A DNA stretch of 64,000 nt from assembly GCA_964433315.1 (NCBI GenBank), contig CAYSQO010000003.1:1-64000 (forward strand), read 5' to 3'. A model generated the notes under the pieces. It saw only the letters and a list, made by a program, of their open reading frames with translations, had not been told where the DNA came from and made no database searches. Numbering within the stretch: the stretch's first letter is position 1; the number at the start of each line of letters is the position of its first letter. Position numbers and translations under genes: made by a program. Shown here one piece after another: positions 51,116-59,845 of the stretch. The stretch is from Aquariibacter sp964433315 (GTDB lineage: Bacteria; Pseudomonadota; Gammaproteobacteria; Burkholderiales; Burkholderiaceae_C).

Positions 51116-52579
51116 ATGTCCATTGTTCCCGTCATCCTGTCCGGGGGTTCCGGCACCCGGCTCTGGCCTCTGAGCCGCGCGCTGTATCCCAAGCAGTTTC
51201 TCGCCCTGGGTGGCGAGCAGACCCTGCTGCAGCAGGCCGTCCAGCGCCTGCTGGCCCTGGGGAGCCGGGCCGGCACGATGGGCGCCCCGCTGCTGATCGG
51301 GGCCGAGGGCCACCGCTTCCTGCTGCTCGACCAGCTGCGCGAGATCGGCGTGCAGCCGGCCGCCGTCGTGCTGGAGCCGGCCGCGCGCAACACCGCCCCG
51401 GCCCTGGCCCTGGCCGCCCTGGCGGCCCTGGAAGGCGGCGGCGATCCGGTGCTGCTGGTCAGCCCGGCCGACCAGACGGTGGGCGACACCGCAGCCTTCA
51501 CCGCCCTGCTGGCGCAGGCCGTCGAGGCCGCGCAGGCGGGCCAGATCGTCACCCTGGGCGTGGCCCCGACCCGCCCCGAGACCGGCTACGGCTACATCAA
51601 GAGCACCCCCGCCGCCGACGGCGGCCCGGTGCGCCGCGTGCAGGCTTTCGTCGAGAAGCCCGACCGCGCCACCGCCGAGCGCTACCTGGCCGAGGGCGGC
51701 TACGCCTGGAACAGCGGGCTCTTCGTGCTCAAGGCCTCGGCCTGGCTGGCCGCGCTGGACCGCTACCGGCCCGACCTGGCCGCCGGCGCCCGGGCGGCCT
51801 GGGCGGCGCGCAAGCTCGACGCCCCCTTCGTGCGGCCGGACAAGGCGGCCTTCGAGGCCACGCCTTCCGACTCGATCGACTACGCGGTCATGGAGCGCCT
51901 GCCCGGCGACGCCCAGGCCCCGGCCCCGCTGGTCACCCTGACGCTGGATGCCGGCTGGAGCGACCTCGGCGCCTGGGACGCCGTCTGGCAGGTCGGCGCG
52001 GCCGACGCCCAGGGCAATGTGGCCCAGGGCGACGTGCTGTTCGAGGACAGCCACAACACCCTGGTGCACGCCACCAGCCGGCTGGTGGCCACCGTCGGCG
52101 TGGAGGACCTCGTCGTCGTCGAGACGCCCGACGCGGTGCTGGTGGCCGACCGCAGCCGCAGCCAGCAGGTCAAGCAGATCGTCGCCCGCCTGCAGCAGTC
52201 CGGCCGCGGCGAGGGCGAGCTGCACCGCCGCGTGCACCGCCCCTGGGGCTGGTACGACAGCGTGGACGCTGGCCCCCGCTTCCAGGTCAAGCGCATCCTG
52301 GTGAAGCCGGGCGCCTCGCTGAGCCTGCAGATGCACCATCACCGTGCCGAGCACTGGATCGTCGTCTCCGGCACCGCCGAGGTGACCTGCGGCAGCAGCA
52401 AGCGCCTGTTCAGCGAGAACCAGAGCACCTACATCCCGCTGGGCGAGACCCACCGCCTGGCCAACCCCGGCAGCATCCCGCTCGAAATCATCGAGGTGCA
52501 GTCCGGCAGCTACCTGGGCGAGGACGACATCGTCCGCTTCGAAGACACCTACGGCCGCAACTCGGCAGACAAGACATGA
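51116..52579 (+). CDS. manC: Mannose-1-phosphate guanylyltransferase/mannose-6-phosphate isomerase
   Basis: A 487-residue bifunctional enzyme of GDP-mannose synthesis. The nucleotidyltransferase part has VILSGGSGTRLWPLSRALYPKQFL and FVEKPDRATAERYL. The C-terminal cupin (type II PMI) has VKPGASLSLQMHHHRAEHWIVVSGTAEV and TYIPLGETHRLANPG. It starts the plus-strand sugar-nucleotide series, and its stop overlaps the rfbB start by four bases (ATGA). GDP-mannose probably feeds an exopolysaccharide or O-antigen. Confidence 0.95.
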   Translation: MSIVPVILSGGSGTRLWPLSRALYPKQFLALGGEQTLLQQAVQRLLALGSRAGTMGAPLLIGAEGHRFLLLDQLREIGVQPAAVVLEPAARNTAPALALAALAALEGGGDPVLLVSPADQTVGDTAAFTALLAQAVEAAQAGQIVTLGVAPTRPETGYGYIKSTPAADGGPVRRVQAFVEKPDRATAERYLAEGGYAWNSGLFVLKASAWLAALDRYRPDLAAGARAAWAARKLDAPFVRPDKAAFEATPSDSIDYAVMERLPGDAQAPAPLVTLTLDAGWSDLGAWDAVWQVGAADAQGNVAQGDVLFEDSHNTLVHATSRLVATVGVEDLVVVETPDAVLVADRSRSQQVKQIVARLQQSGRGEGELHRRVHRPWGWYDSVDAGPRFQVKRILVKPGASLSLQMHHHRAEHWIVVSGTAEVTCGSSKRLFSENQSTYIPLGETHRLANPGSIPLEIIEVQSGSYLGEDDIVRFEDTYGRNSADKT

Positions 52580-53652
52580 TTCTCGTGACCGGAGGCGCCG
52601 GCTTCATCGGCAGCAATTTCGTCCTCGACTGGCTGGCCGACCCGGCCGCCGAGGGCGTGGTCAACCTCGACGCCCTGACCTACGCCGGCAACCTGGCCAA
52701 CCTGGCCACGCTGAAGGACGAGCCGCGGCATGTCTTCGTGCACGGCGACATCACCGACCGCGCGCTGATCGACCAGCTGCTGGCCACGCACCGCCCGCGC
52801 GCGATCGTGCACTTCGCGGCCGAGAGCCACGTCGACCGCTCGATCCACGGCCCGGGCGCCTTCATGCGCACCAACGTCGACGGCACCTTCACGCTGCTGG
52901 AGGCCGCGCGCGCCTTCTGGGGCACGCTCGAAGGCGCGGAGAAGGCGGCCTTCCGCTTCCACCACGTCAGCACCGACGAGGTCTACGGCTCGCTCAAGCC
53001 CAGCGACCCGCCCTTCGCCGAGACCAACCCCTACGAGCCCAACAGCCCCTACTCGGCCAGCAAGGCCGCGTCGGACCACCTCGTGCGGGCCTGGCACCAC
53101 ACCTACGGCCTGCCGGTGGTGACGACCAACTGCTCGAACAACTACGGGCCCTATCACTTCCCCGAGAAGCTGATCCCGCTGATGATCGTCAACGCCCTGG
53201 CCGGCAAGCCGCTGCCGGTCTACGGCGACGGCCAGCAGATCCGCGACTGGCTCTACGTCAAGGACCACTGCAGCGCGATCCGCGCCGTGCTGGCCGGCGG
53301 CCGCCTCGGCGAGACCTACAACATCGGCGGCTGGAACGAGCAGGCCAACATCGACATCGTGAAGATCGTCTGCAGCCTGCTCGACGAGCTGCAGCCCGAC
53401 CCGGCCGGCCCCTACGCGCGCCTGATCACCTACGTGACCGACCGCCCGGGCCACGATCGCCGCTACGCCATCGACGCCCGCAAGATCGAGCGCGAGCTGG
53501 GCTGGCGCCCGGCCGAGACCTTCGCCACCGGCATCCGCAAGACGGTGAGCTGGTACCTCGCGAACCGCGAATGGGTGGCCGAGGTGCAGAGCGGCAGCTA
53601 CCGCGACTGGCTGGCCCGCAACTACAGCGGCCGCGTCGCGGACCCGGCCTGA
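52576..53652 (+). CDS. rfbB: dTDP-glucose 4,6-dehydratase
   Basis: A 358-residue extended short-chain dehydratase, the second step of dTDP-L-rhamnose synthesis. TGGAGFIGSNFV binds NAD+, STDEVYG contains the catalytic Thr-Asp-Glu, YSASKAASDHLV contains the Tyr-x3-Lys, and NCSNNYGPYHFPEKLIPL is the RmlB signature. The start overlaps manC by four bases and the next gene begins 10 bases later. Confidence 0.97.
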   Translation: MILVTGGAGFIGSNFVLDWLADPAAEGVVNLDALTYAGNLANLATLKDEPRHVFVHGDITDRALIDQLLATHRPRAIVHFAAESHVDRSIHGPGAFMRTNVDGTFTLLEAARAFWGTLEGAEKAAFRFHHVSTDEVYGSLKPSDPPFAETNPYEPNSPYSASKAASDHLVRAWHHTYGLPVVTTNCSNNYGPYHFPEKLIPLMIVNALAGKPLPVYGDGQQIRDWLYVKDHCSAIRAVLAGGRLGETYNIGGWNEQANIDIVKIVCSLLDELQPDPAGPYARLITYVTDRPGHDRRYAIDARKIERELGWRPAETFATGIRKTVSWYLANREWVAEVQSGSYRDWLARNYSGRVADPA

Positions 53653-53662
53653 GGCGGCCGCG

Positions 53663-54559
53663 ATGAAGATCCTGCTGCTGGGCAAGGGCGGTCAGCTGGG
53701 CTGGGAACTGCAGCGCGCGCTGGCGCCGCTGGGCGAGCTGGTCGCGCTGGGCACCCAGAGCCAGGATCTGGCCGCCGACTTCCGCCAGCCCGAAGCCCTG
53801 GCTGCCACGGTGCAGACCGTGCGGCCTGACGTGATCGTCAATGCCGCGGCCTACACCGCCGTCGACAAGGCCGAGAGCGAGCCGGCCGTGGCCGCCGCCA
53901 TCAACGCCACCGCGCCCGGCGTGCTGGCCCGCGAGGCCGCCGCGCTCGGCGCCACCCTGCTGCACTACAGCACCGACTACGTCTTCGACGGCAGCGGCGA
54001 CACGCCGCGCGACGAGGACGCCGCCACCGGCCCGCTCAGCGTCTACGGCCGGACCAAGCTCGAAGGCGAAGAGGCCATCCGCGCCAGCGGCTGCCGCCAC
54101 CTGATCCTGCGCACCAGCTGGGTCTACGCCGCCCGCGGCGGCAACTTCGCCAAGACCATGCTCCGCCTGGCCGGCGAGCGCGAGCAGCTCACCATCATCG
54201 ACGACCAGATCGGCGCCCCCACCGGCGCTGACCTGCTGGCCGACCTGAGCGCCCACGCCCTGCGCCGCCTGGCACAGCAGCCCGCGCTGGCCGGCACCTA
54301 CCACGCAGTCGCCGGCGGCGAGGTCAGCTGGCATGGCTACGCCCGCCACGTCATCGAATGGGCCCGGACGCGCGGGCAGGCGCTGCGCGTGCCGCCCGAG
54401 GGCGTCCTGCCCATCCCGACGAGCGCCTACCCGACCCCGGCCCGACGCCCGCTGAATTCCCGCCTCGACACCCGCAAGCTGCGCCGCGCCTTCGACCTGG
54501 AGCTGCCGCACTGGCAGACCGGCGTCGACCGCATGCTGGCCGAGGTGCTCGGGGCCTGA
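53663..54559 (+). CDS. rfbD: dTDP-4-dehydrorhamnose reductase
   Basis: A 298-residue reductase that completes dTDP-L-rhamnose. The N-terminal GKGGQLGWELQ replaces the usual GxxGQLG, VNAAAYTAVDKAE follows, STDYVFDG and the Tyr-x3-Lys in VYGRTKLEGE are intact, and LRTSWVYAARGGNFAKTML is typical of RmlD. It lies between rfbB (10-base gap) and rfbA (27-base gap). Confidence 0.96.
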   Translation: MKILLLGKGGQLGWELQRALAPLGELVALGTQSQDLAADFRQPEALAATVQTVRPDVIVNAAAYTAVDKAESEPAVAAAINATAPGVLAREAAALGATLLHYSTDYVFDGSGDTPRDEDAATGPLSVYGRTKLEGEEAIRASGCRHLILRTSWVYAARGGNFAKTMLRLAGEREQLTIIDDQIGAPTGADLLADLSAHALRRLAQQPALAGTYHAVAGGEVSWHGYARHVIEWARTRGQALRVPPEGVLPIPTSAYPTPARRPLNSRLDTRKLRRAFDLELPHWQTGVDRMLAEVLGA

Positions 54560-54586
54560 CGCCTTCCATCGACTCCACGGTTTCCC

Positions 54587-55468
54587 ATGCAACGCAAAGG
54601 CATCATCCTCGCGGGCGGCTCCGGCACCCGACTGCACCCGGCCACCCTGGCCGTCAGCAAGCAGCTGCTGCCGGTCTATGACAAGCCGATGGTGTACTAC
54701 CCGCTGACGACGCTGATGCTGGCCGGGATCCGCGACATCCTGATCATCAGCACGCCGCAGGACACCCCGCGCTTCCAGGCCCTGCTGGGCGACGGCTCAC
54801 AGTGGGGCCTGAACCTCAGCTACTGCGTGCAGCCCAGCCCGGACGGCCTGGCCCAGGCCTTCATCCTGGGTCGCGACTTCGTCGGCGGCGCCCCCAGCGC
54901 GCTGGTGCTGGGCGACAACATCTTCTACGGCCACGACTTCCAGGGCCTGCTGCGCAGCGCCGCGGCACGGCCGGAAGGCGCCAGCGTCTTCGCCTACCAC
55001 GTGCACGATCCGGAGCGCTATGGCGTCGTCGAGTTCGACGCCGCGCAGAACGCGATCAGCATCGAGGAGAAGCCCGCCGTCCCCAAGAGCAACTACGCGG
55101 TGACCGGCCTGTACTTCTACGACAGCCAGGTCTGCGACATCGCCGCCGACATCAAGCCCTCGGCCCGCGGCGAGCTGGAGATCACCGAAGTCAACGCCCG
55201 CTACCTTGCGCAGCAGCAGCTCAGCGTGGAGATCATGGGCCGCGGCTACGCCTGGCTCGACACCGGCACCCACGACAGCCTGCTCGAAGCCGGCCAGTTC
55301 ATCGCCACCCTGGAGAAGCGCCAGGGCCTGAAGGTCGCCTGCCCGGAGGAGATCGCCTACCGCAGCGGCTGGATCGATGCGGGGACGCTTGAACGCCTGG
55401 GCCAGGCCCTGAAGAAAAACGGTTATGGTCAGTACCTGCTGAAGATCCTCACGGAGAAGGTGTTCTGA
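54587..55468 (+). CDS. rfbA: Glucose-1-phosphate thymidylyltransferase
   Basis: A 293-residue RmlA that makes dTDP-glucose, the first step of the rhamnose pathway. GIILAGGSGTRLHPATLAVSKQLLPVYDKPMVYYPL is the nucleotidyltransferase signature, with LGDNIFYGHDF and SIEEKPAVPKSNYAVTGLYFYD. Its stop and the rfbC start share one base (TGATG). Confidence 0.97.
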   Translation: MQRKGIILAGGSGTRLHPATLAVSKQLLPVYDKPMVYYPLTTLMLAGIRDILIISTPQDTPRFQALLGDGSQWGLNLSYCVQPSPDGLAQAFILGRDFVGGAPSALVLGDNIFYGHDFQGLLRSAAARPEGASVFAYHVHDPERYGVVEFDAAQNAISIEEKPAVPKSNYAVTGLYFYDSQVCDIAADIKPSARGELEITEVNARYLAQQQLSVEIMGRGYAWLDTGTHDSLLEAGQFIATLEKRQGLKVACPEEIAYRSGWIDAGTLERLGQALKKNGYGQYLLKILTEKVF

Positions 55469-56019
55469 TGCAGATCACGCCCACGCGGCTGCCCGAAGTC
55501 CTGGTGATCGAGCCGAAGGTGTTCGGCGACGACCGCGGCTTCTTCACCGAAAGCTTCAACCAGCGCGCCTTCGACGCCGCGCTGGGCCGGCCGACGACCT
55601 TCGTGCAGGACAACCACTCGCGCTCGGTGCGCGGCGTGCTGCGCGGCCTGCACTACCAGCTCGACCCGCATGCCCAGGGCAAGCTGGTGCGGGTGGTGGC
55701 CGGCAAAGTCTTCGACGTGGCGGTGGACATGCGGCGCAGCAGCCCGCGCTTCGGCCAGTGGGCCGGTTTCGAGCTGAGCGCCGAGAACCACCGCATGGCC
55801 TGGATCCCGCCAGGCTTCGCCCACGGCTTCCTGGTGCTCAGCGAAGTCGCCGACTTCCTCTACAAGACCACCGACTACTACGCCCCGGCCAGCGAGGGCG
55901 CTGTCCGCTGGGACGACCCGACGATCGGCATCGACTGGCCGGACCTCGGCGTGGCACCGACCCTCTCGCCCAAGGACCTGGCCGCCCCGCGGCTGGCCGA
56001 CGCGAAGCATTTCGCCTGA
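55468..56019 (+). CDS. rfbC: dTDP-4-dehydrorhamnose 3,5-epimerase
   Basis: A 183-residue cupin epimerase of dTDP-rhamnose synthesis. GFFTESFNQRAFDAAL, QDNHSRSVRGVLRGLHYQ (with the catalytic His), GKVFDVAVDMRRSSP and IPPGFAHGFLVLSEVADFLYKTTDYY (with the catalytic Tyr) are diagnostic. It is the last rfb gene and is followed by a 123-base gap containing a perfect 14-bp inverted repeat. Confidence 0.97.
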   Translation: MQITPTRLPEVLVIEPKVFGDDRGFFTESFNQRAFDAALGRPTTFVQDNHSRSVRGVLRGLHYQLDPHAQGKLVRVVAGKVFDVAVDMRRSSPRFGQWAGFELSAENHRMAWIPPGFAHGFLVLSEVADFLYKTTDYYAPASEGAVRWDDPTIGIDWPDLGVAPTLSPKDLAAPRLADAKHFA

Positions 56020-56040
56020 TCCGCGCGGCGGAGCCGCCCG

Positions 56041-56092
56041 CGGGCGGCAGGGCCGGTGGCAGGATGCGCGAGACTTCGGGCCCTGCCGCCCG
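56041..56092. repeat. Perfect 14-bp inverted repeat between rfbC and kdsA
   Basis: CGGGCGGCAGGGCC (56041-56054) and its exact reverse complement (56079-56092) flank a 24-base loop. The stem is very stable and starts 22 bases after the rfbC stop. There is no following T-run, so it is not a classical terminator; it may stabilise the rfb mRNA or serve as a protein site. Confidence 0.6.
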
Positions 56093-56142
56093 GACGCCGC
56101 AGTCCGTGGCGTCCCGTTTCCTCCGCCCCACCGCCTCCACCG

Positions 56143-56997
56143 ATGTCCACGCTCCCGATCTCGATCACCCCGGCGATCACCGTCGCCAACGATGCCCCCT
56201 TCGTGCTCTTCGGCGGCATCAATGTGCTGGAGTCGCGCGAACTGGCGCTGCAGGCGGCCGAGGCCTATGTGCAGGTCTGCGCCAGGCTGAAGATCCCCTA
56301 CGTCTTCAAGGCCAGCTTCGACAAGGCCAACCGCTCGTCCATCCACTCCTACCGCGGCCCGGGCCTGGACGAGGGCCTGAAGATCCTGCAGGAGGTCAAG
56401 CAGACCTTCGGCGTGCCGGTGATCTCCGACGTGCACGAGCCCGGGCAGTGCGCCGCGGCGGCCGAGGTCATCGACGTGCTGCAGCTGCCGGCCTTCCTGG
56501 CGCGCCAGACCGACCTGGTCGTCGCCCTGGCCCGCACCGGCCGCGTCGTCAACATCAAGAAGCCGCAGTTCCTCAGCCCGCACCAGGTCGGCAACATCGT
56601 CGAGAAGTTCCGCGAGGCCGGCAACGACAAGCTCCTGCTCTGCGACCGCGGCACCTGCTTCGGCTACGACAACCTCGTGGTCGACATGCTGGGCTTCGAC
56701 GTGATGAAGAAGGTCAGCGGCGGCCTGCCGGTGATCTTCGACGTGACCCACGCCCTGCAGCAGCGCGATCCGCTGGGTGCCGCCTCCGGCGGCCGCCGCC
56801 AGCAGGTGGCTGACCTCGCCCGGGCCGGCCTGGCGGTCGGCCTGGCCGGGCTCTTCCTGGAAGCCCACCCGGACCCCGCCCGGGCCAAGTGCGACGGCCC
56901 CAGCGCCCTGCCGCTGGACCGCCTCGCGCCCTTCCTCGCGCAGATGAAGGCGCTGGACACCCTGGTCAAGGGTTTCGAGCCGCTGCAGATCGACTGA
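56143..56997 (+). CDS. kdsA: 3-deoxy-8-phosphooctulonate synthase (Kdo-8-phosphate synthase)
   Basis: A 284-residue KdsA that condenses arabinose-5-phosphate and PEP for the Kdo of LPS. VLFGGINVLESRELAL, KASFDKANRSSIHSYRGPGL, DVHEPGQ, LPAFLARQTDLV and GAASGGRRQQVADLARAG are diagnostic. The Asn in GGIN occupies the position that is Cys in metal-dependent enzymes, so this is the metal-independent class. In many betaproteobacteria kdsA lies between pyrG and eno; here it follows rfbC, so a second copy may exist. Confidence 0.95.
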   Translation: MSTLPISITPAITVANDAPFVLFGGINVLESRELALQAAEAYVQVCARLKIPYVFKASFDKANRSSIHSYRGPGLDEGLKILQEVKQTFGVPVISDVHEPGQCAAAAEVIDVLQLPAFLARQTDLVVALARTGRVVNIKKPQFLSPHQVGNIVEKFREAGNDKLLLCDRGTCFGYDNLVVDMLGFDVMKKVSGGLPVIFDVTHALQQRDPLGAASGGRRQQVADLARAGLAVGLAGLFLEAHPDPARAKCDGPSALPLDRLAPFLAQMKALDTLVKGFEPLQID

Positions 56998-57043
56998 GGG
57001 CCCGGGGGCGGCGCCGGCCGGCAGGCTGGGCCGCCGGCTCCGC

Positions 57044-57049
57044 TATCCT
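57044..57049 (+). promoter_or_regulatory. Possible -10 element upstream of cysD
   Basis: TATCCT in the context CGCTATCCTGAC, 57 bases before the proposed cysD start and in the 108-base gap after kdsA. The -35 region is not recognisable, so this is a weak call. Confidence 0.3.
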
Positions 57050-57105
57050 GACGGGTTGCACCGGCCTTGGCCGGGCCCGTGTTTCCGATTTGCGCCGATC
57101 GTCCG

Positions 57106-58011
57106 ATGACTGCTGCCCTGACCCATTTGCAACGCCTCGAGGCCGAAAGCATCCACATCCTGCGGGAGGTGGTGGCCGAAGCCGACAAGCCGGTGATGCT
57201 GTATTCCATCGGCAAGGACAGCTCGGTGATGCTGCACCTGGCCAAGAAGGCCTTCTACCCGGCACCGCCGCCCTTCCCCCTGCTGCACGTGGACACGACC
57301 TGGAAGTTCCAGGCCATGTACGCCATGCGCGAGCGCATGGCGCGCGAGCTGGGCATGGAGCTGCTGGTGCACCAGAACCCCGAGGCCAAGGCCCTGGGGG
57401 TCAGCCCCTTCAGCCACGGCTCGCAGATCCACACCGACATGTGGAAGACCCAGGGCCTCAAGCAGGCCCTGGACCTGCACGGTTTCGATGCCGCCTTCGG
57501 CGGCGCGCGCCGCGACGAGGAGAAGAGCCGCGCCAAGGAACGCATCTTCAGCTTCCGCAGCGCCGAGCACCGCTGGGACCCCAAGAGCCAGCGCCCCGAG
57601 CTGTGGAAGCTCTACAACGCGCGCAAGCACAAGGGCGAGTCGATCCGCGTCTTCCCCATCTCCAACTGGACCGAGCTGGACATCTGGCAGTACATCCACC
57701 TGGAGAACATCCCCATCGTGCCGCTGTACTACGCGGCCGAGCGGCCGGTGGTGGAGCGTGACGGCACCCTGATCATGGTCGACGACGAGCGCATGCCGCT
57801 GCGCCCCGGCGAGAAGCCGCAGATGAAGAGCGTGCGCTTCCGCACCCTGGGCTGCTACCCGCTGACCGGCGCGGTCGAGTCGACCGCCACCACCCTGCCG
57901 CAGATCATCCAGGAGATGCTGCTGACCACCACCTCCGAGCGCCAGGGCCGCATGATCGACCACGACACCGCCGCCTCGATGGAAAAGAAGAAGCAAGAGG
58001 GGTACTTCTGA
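57106..58011 (+). CDS. cysD: Sulfate adenylyltransferase subunit 2
   Basis: A 301-residue ATP-sulfurylase small subunit that forms APS from sulfate and ATP with CysN. The PP-loop SIGKDSSVMLHLA, LLHVDTTWKFQAMYAMRE, FGGARRDEEKSRAKERIFSFR, and the C terminus RTLGCYPLTGAVES and KKKQEGYF are family signatures. The start MTAALTHLQRLEAES at 57106 was chosen by homology over an upstream in-frame ATG. cysN begins two bases after its stop. Confidence 0.96.
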   Translation: MTAALTHLQRLEAESIHILREVVAEADKPVMLYSIGKDSSVMLHLAKKAFYPAPPPFPLLHVDTTWKFQAMYAMRERMARELGMELLVHQNPEAKALGVSPFSHGSQIHTDMWKTQGLKQALDLHGFDAAFGGARRDEEKSRAKERIFSFRSAEHRWDPKSQRPELWKLYNARKHKGESIRVFPISNWTELDIWQYIHLENIPIVPLYYAAERPVVERDGTLIMVDDERMPLRPGEKPQMKSVRFRTLGCYPLTGAVESTATTLPQIIQEMLLTTTSERQGRMIDHDTAASMEKKKQEGYF

Positions 58012-58012
58012 C

Positions 58013-59749
58013 ATGGCCCACGTTTCCGATCTCATCGCCCAGGACATCGACGCCTACCTGCAGCAGCACGAGCGCAAGAGCCTGCTGCGCTTCATCACCT
58101 GCGGCAGCGTCGACGACGGCAAGAGCACGCTGATCGGCCGCCTGCTCTATGAATCGAAGATGCTCTTCGAGGACCAGCTCGCCGCGATCGAAGCCGACTC
58201 GAAGAAGTGGGGCACCCAGGGCGAGAACATCGACTTCGCCCTGCTGGTCGACGGCCTGGCCGCCGAGCGCGAGCAGGGCATCACCATCGATGTGGCCTAC
58301 CGCTTCTTCAGCACCGACCGGCGCAAGTTCATCGTCGCCGACACGCCGGGCCACGAGCAGTACACCCGCAACATGGTCACCGGCGCATCCACCGCCGACG
58401 TGGCCATCCTGCTGATCGACGCCCGTCGCGGCGTGCTCACCCAGACCCGCCGCCACGCGACGCTGGTCTCGCTGCTCGGCATCCGCCACATCGTGCTGGC
58501 CATCAACAAGATGGACCTGATGGGCAACGAGCAGGCCGTCTTCGACCGCATCGTGGCCGACTTCGGCGCCTTCGCGCAGCAGCTCGGCATGCAGGGCGTG
58601 ACGCTGCACCCGATCCCGATGTCCGCCCTGGTCGGCGACAACATCACCGAGCGCAGCGCCCGCATGCCCTGGTACACGGGCCCAGCGCTGATGGAGTTCC
58701 TGGAGACGGTCGAGATCGACGACACCCGCCTGCAGCGCGGCCCCTTCCGCCTGCCGGTGCAGTGGGTCAACCGGCCGAACCTGGACTTCCGCGGCTTCGC
58801 CGGCCAGATCGCCGGCGGCGTGGTGCGCCCGGGCGACCGCGTGCGGGTGATGCCCTCCGGCAAGGAAAGCACGGTCGCCCGCATCGTGACCGCCGACGGC
58901 GACCTGCCCGAGGCCGTGGCCGGCCAGTCGGTGACGCTGACCCTGGCCGACGAGATCGACTGCTCGCGCGGCGACCTGCTCTGCGGCCCGGCGCAGCCGG
59001 CCTCGGCCGCCAGTCAGTTCGAGACCACCCTGGTCTGGATGCACGAAGAGCCCATGCGCCCGGGCCGCCGCTACCTGATGAAGCTGGGCACGGCCACCGT
59101 GCCGGCCACGGTCGGCGCCATCCGCCACCAGCTCAACGTGAACACTCTGGAGAAGCATCCGGCCGAGCAGCTCGAGCTCAACGGCATCGCGGTGTGCACG
59201 CTGACCCTGGACAAGGCCCTGCCCTTCGATCCCTATGCGGACAACCGGGACACCGGCGGCTTCATCCTGATCGACCGGCTCGGCAACCACACCGTCGGGG
59301 CCGGCATGCTGCTGCGTGCCCTGCAGGGGCCGCAGGCGGCCAGTGCGCCGGTGGATGCCGCCGCCCGGGCGGCGCTCAAGCAGCAGCAGGCGGCGGTGCT
59401 GGCCGTCCTCGGCGGGGATGCAGCCAAGCGCGCGGCGCTGCTGGACCGGGCCGAGCGCGAGCTGCATGCCGCCGGCCGCCACACCCTGCGCCTGGAGCGC
59501 AGCGCCCTGCCCGCCGGCCTGCAGGCCGAGCTGCCGGCCACCCTGGCCCTGCTGCGCGAGGCCGGGCTGATCGTGCTGATCGGCAGCGACACGGCCGAAG
59601 GCCTGGGCGAGGGCCTCACCCCGCTGCAGCTGCAGGCCACGGCCGGCGGCCTGGCGCTGCAGGCCGCAGGGGCCCAGCCCCTGAGCCTGCCGGACGGCGA
59701 GGACGCCGGCCCCGCGCTGCGCGCCTGGCTGCTCGCGCTGCTGGGCTAA
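58013..59749 (+). CDS. cysN: Sulfate adenylyltransferase subunit 1 with a degenerate APS-kinase-like C-terminal domain
   Basis: A 578-residue CysN, the GTPase that drives APS synthesis with CysD. GSVDDGKSTLIGRLLYES, DTPGHEQYTRNM and NKMDL are the GTPase motifs, and the EF-Tu-like domains end near residue 437 (GNHTVGAGMLLRAL). Residues 438-578 align co-linearly with the CysC domain of CysNC fusions up to GLIVLIG, but the P-loop GLSGAGKST reads GGDAAKRAA (467-475) and the downstream kinase motifs are missing. APS kinase activity is therefore not expected. It follows cysD by one base. Confidence 0.94.
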   Translation: MAHVSDLIAQDIDAYLQQHERKSLLRFITCGSVDDGKSTLIGRLLYESKMLFEDQLAAIEADSKKWGTQGENIDFALLVDGLAAEREQGITIDVAYRFFSTDRRKFIVADTPGHEQYTRNMVTGASTADVAILLIDARRGVLTQTRRHATLVSLLGIRHIVLAINKMDLMGNEQAVFDRIVADFGAFAQQLGMQGVTLHPIPMSALVGDNITERSARMPWYTGPALMEFLETVEIDDTRLQRGPFRLPVQWVNRPNLDFRGFAGQIAGGVVRPGDRVRVMPSGKESTVARIVTADGDLPEAVAGQSVTLTLADEIDCSRGDLLCGPAQPASAASQFETTLVWMHEEPMRPGRRYLMKLGTATVPATVGAIRHQLNVNTLEKHPAEQLELNGIAVCTLTLDKALPFDPYADNRDTGGFILIDRLGNHTVGAGMLLRALQGPQAASAPVDAAARAALKQQQAAVLAVLGGDAAKRAALLDRAERELHAAGRHTLRLERSALPAGLQAELPATLALLREAGLIVLIGSDTAEGLGEGLTPLQLQATAGGLALQAAGAQPLSLPDGEDAGPALRAWLLALLG

Positions 59750-59764
59750 GCCACGCGGCCCGCG

Positions 59765-59787
59765 GCCTGCGGCGGCGCGCCGCAGGC
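59765..59787. repeat. Strong hairpin in the convergent gap after cysN
   Basis: A perfect 10-bp stem, GCCTGCGGCG/CGCCGCAGGC (59765-59774 and 59778-59787), has a 3-base loop in the 96-base gap between cysN and the convergent wbpM-like gene. A further GGCCGGC/GCCGGCC pair follows. It may stop transcription from both sides, but there are no T-runs. Confidence 0.45.
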
Positions 59788-59845
59788 GGGCGCCGCGGCG
59801 CCAGCGGCCGGCCCCGTCCCGCGCGACGCCGGCCGGCCCGCCGGC

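Noticed and set aside
56143..56997. DAHP synthase instead of KdsA
   Set aside because: KdsA-specific stretches (KANRSSIHSYRGPGL, GAASGGRRQQV) are present.
58013..59749. Functional CysNC fusion
   Set aside because: The APS-kinase P-loop and later kinase motifs are missing, so only CysN function is called.
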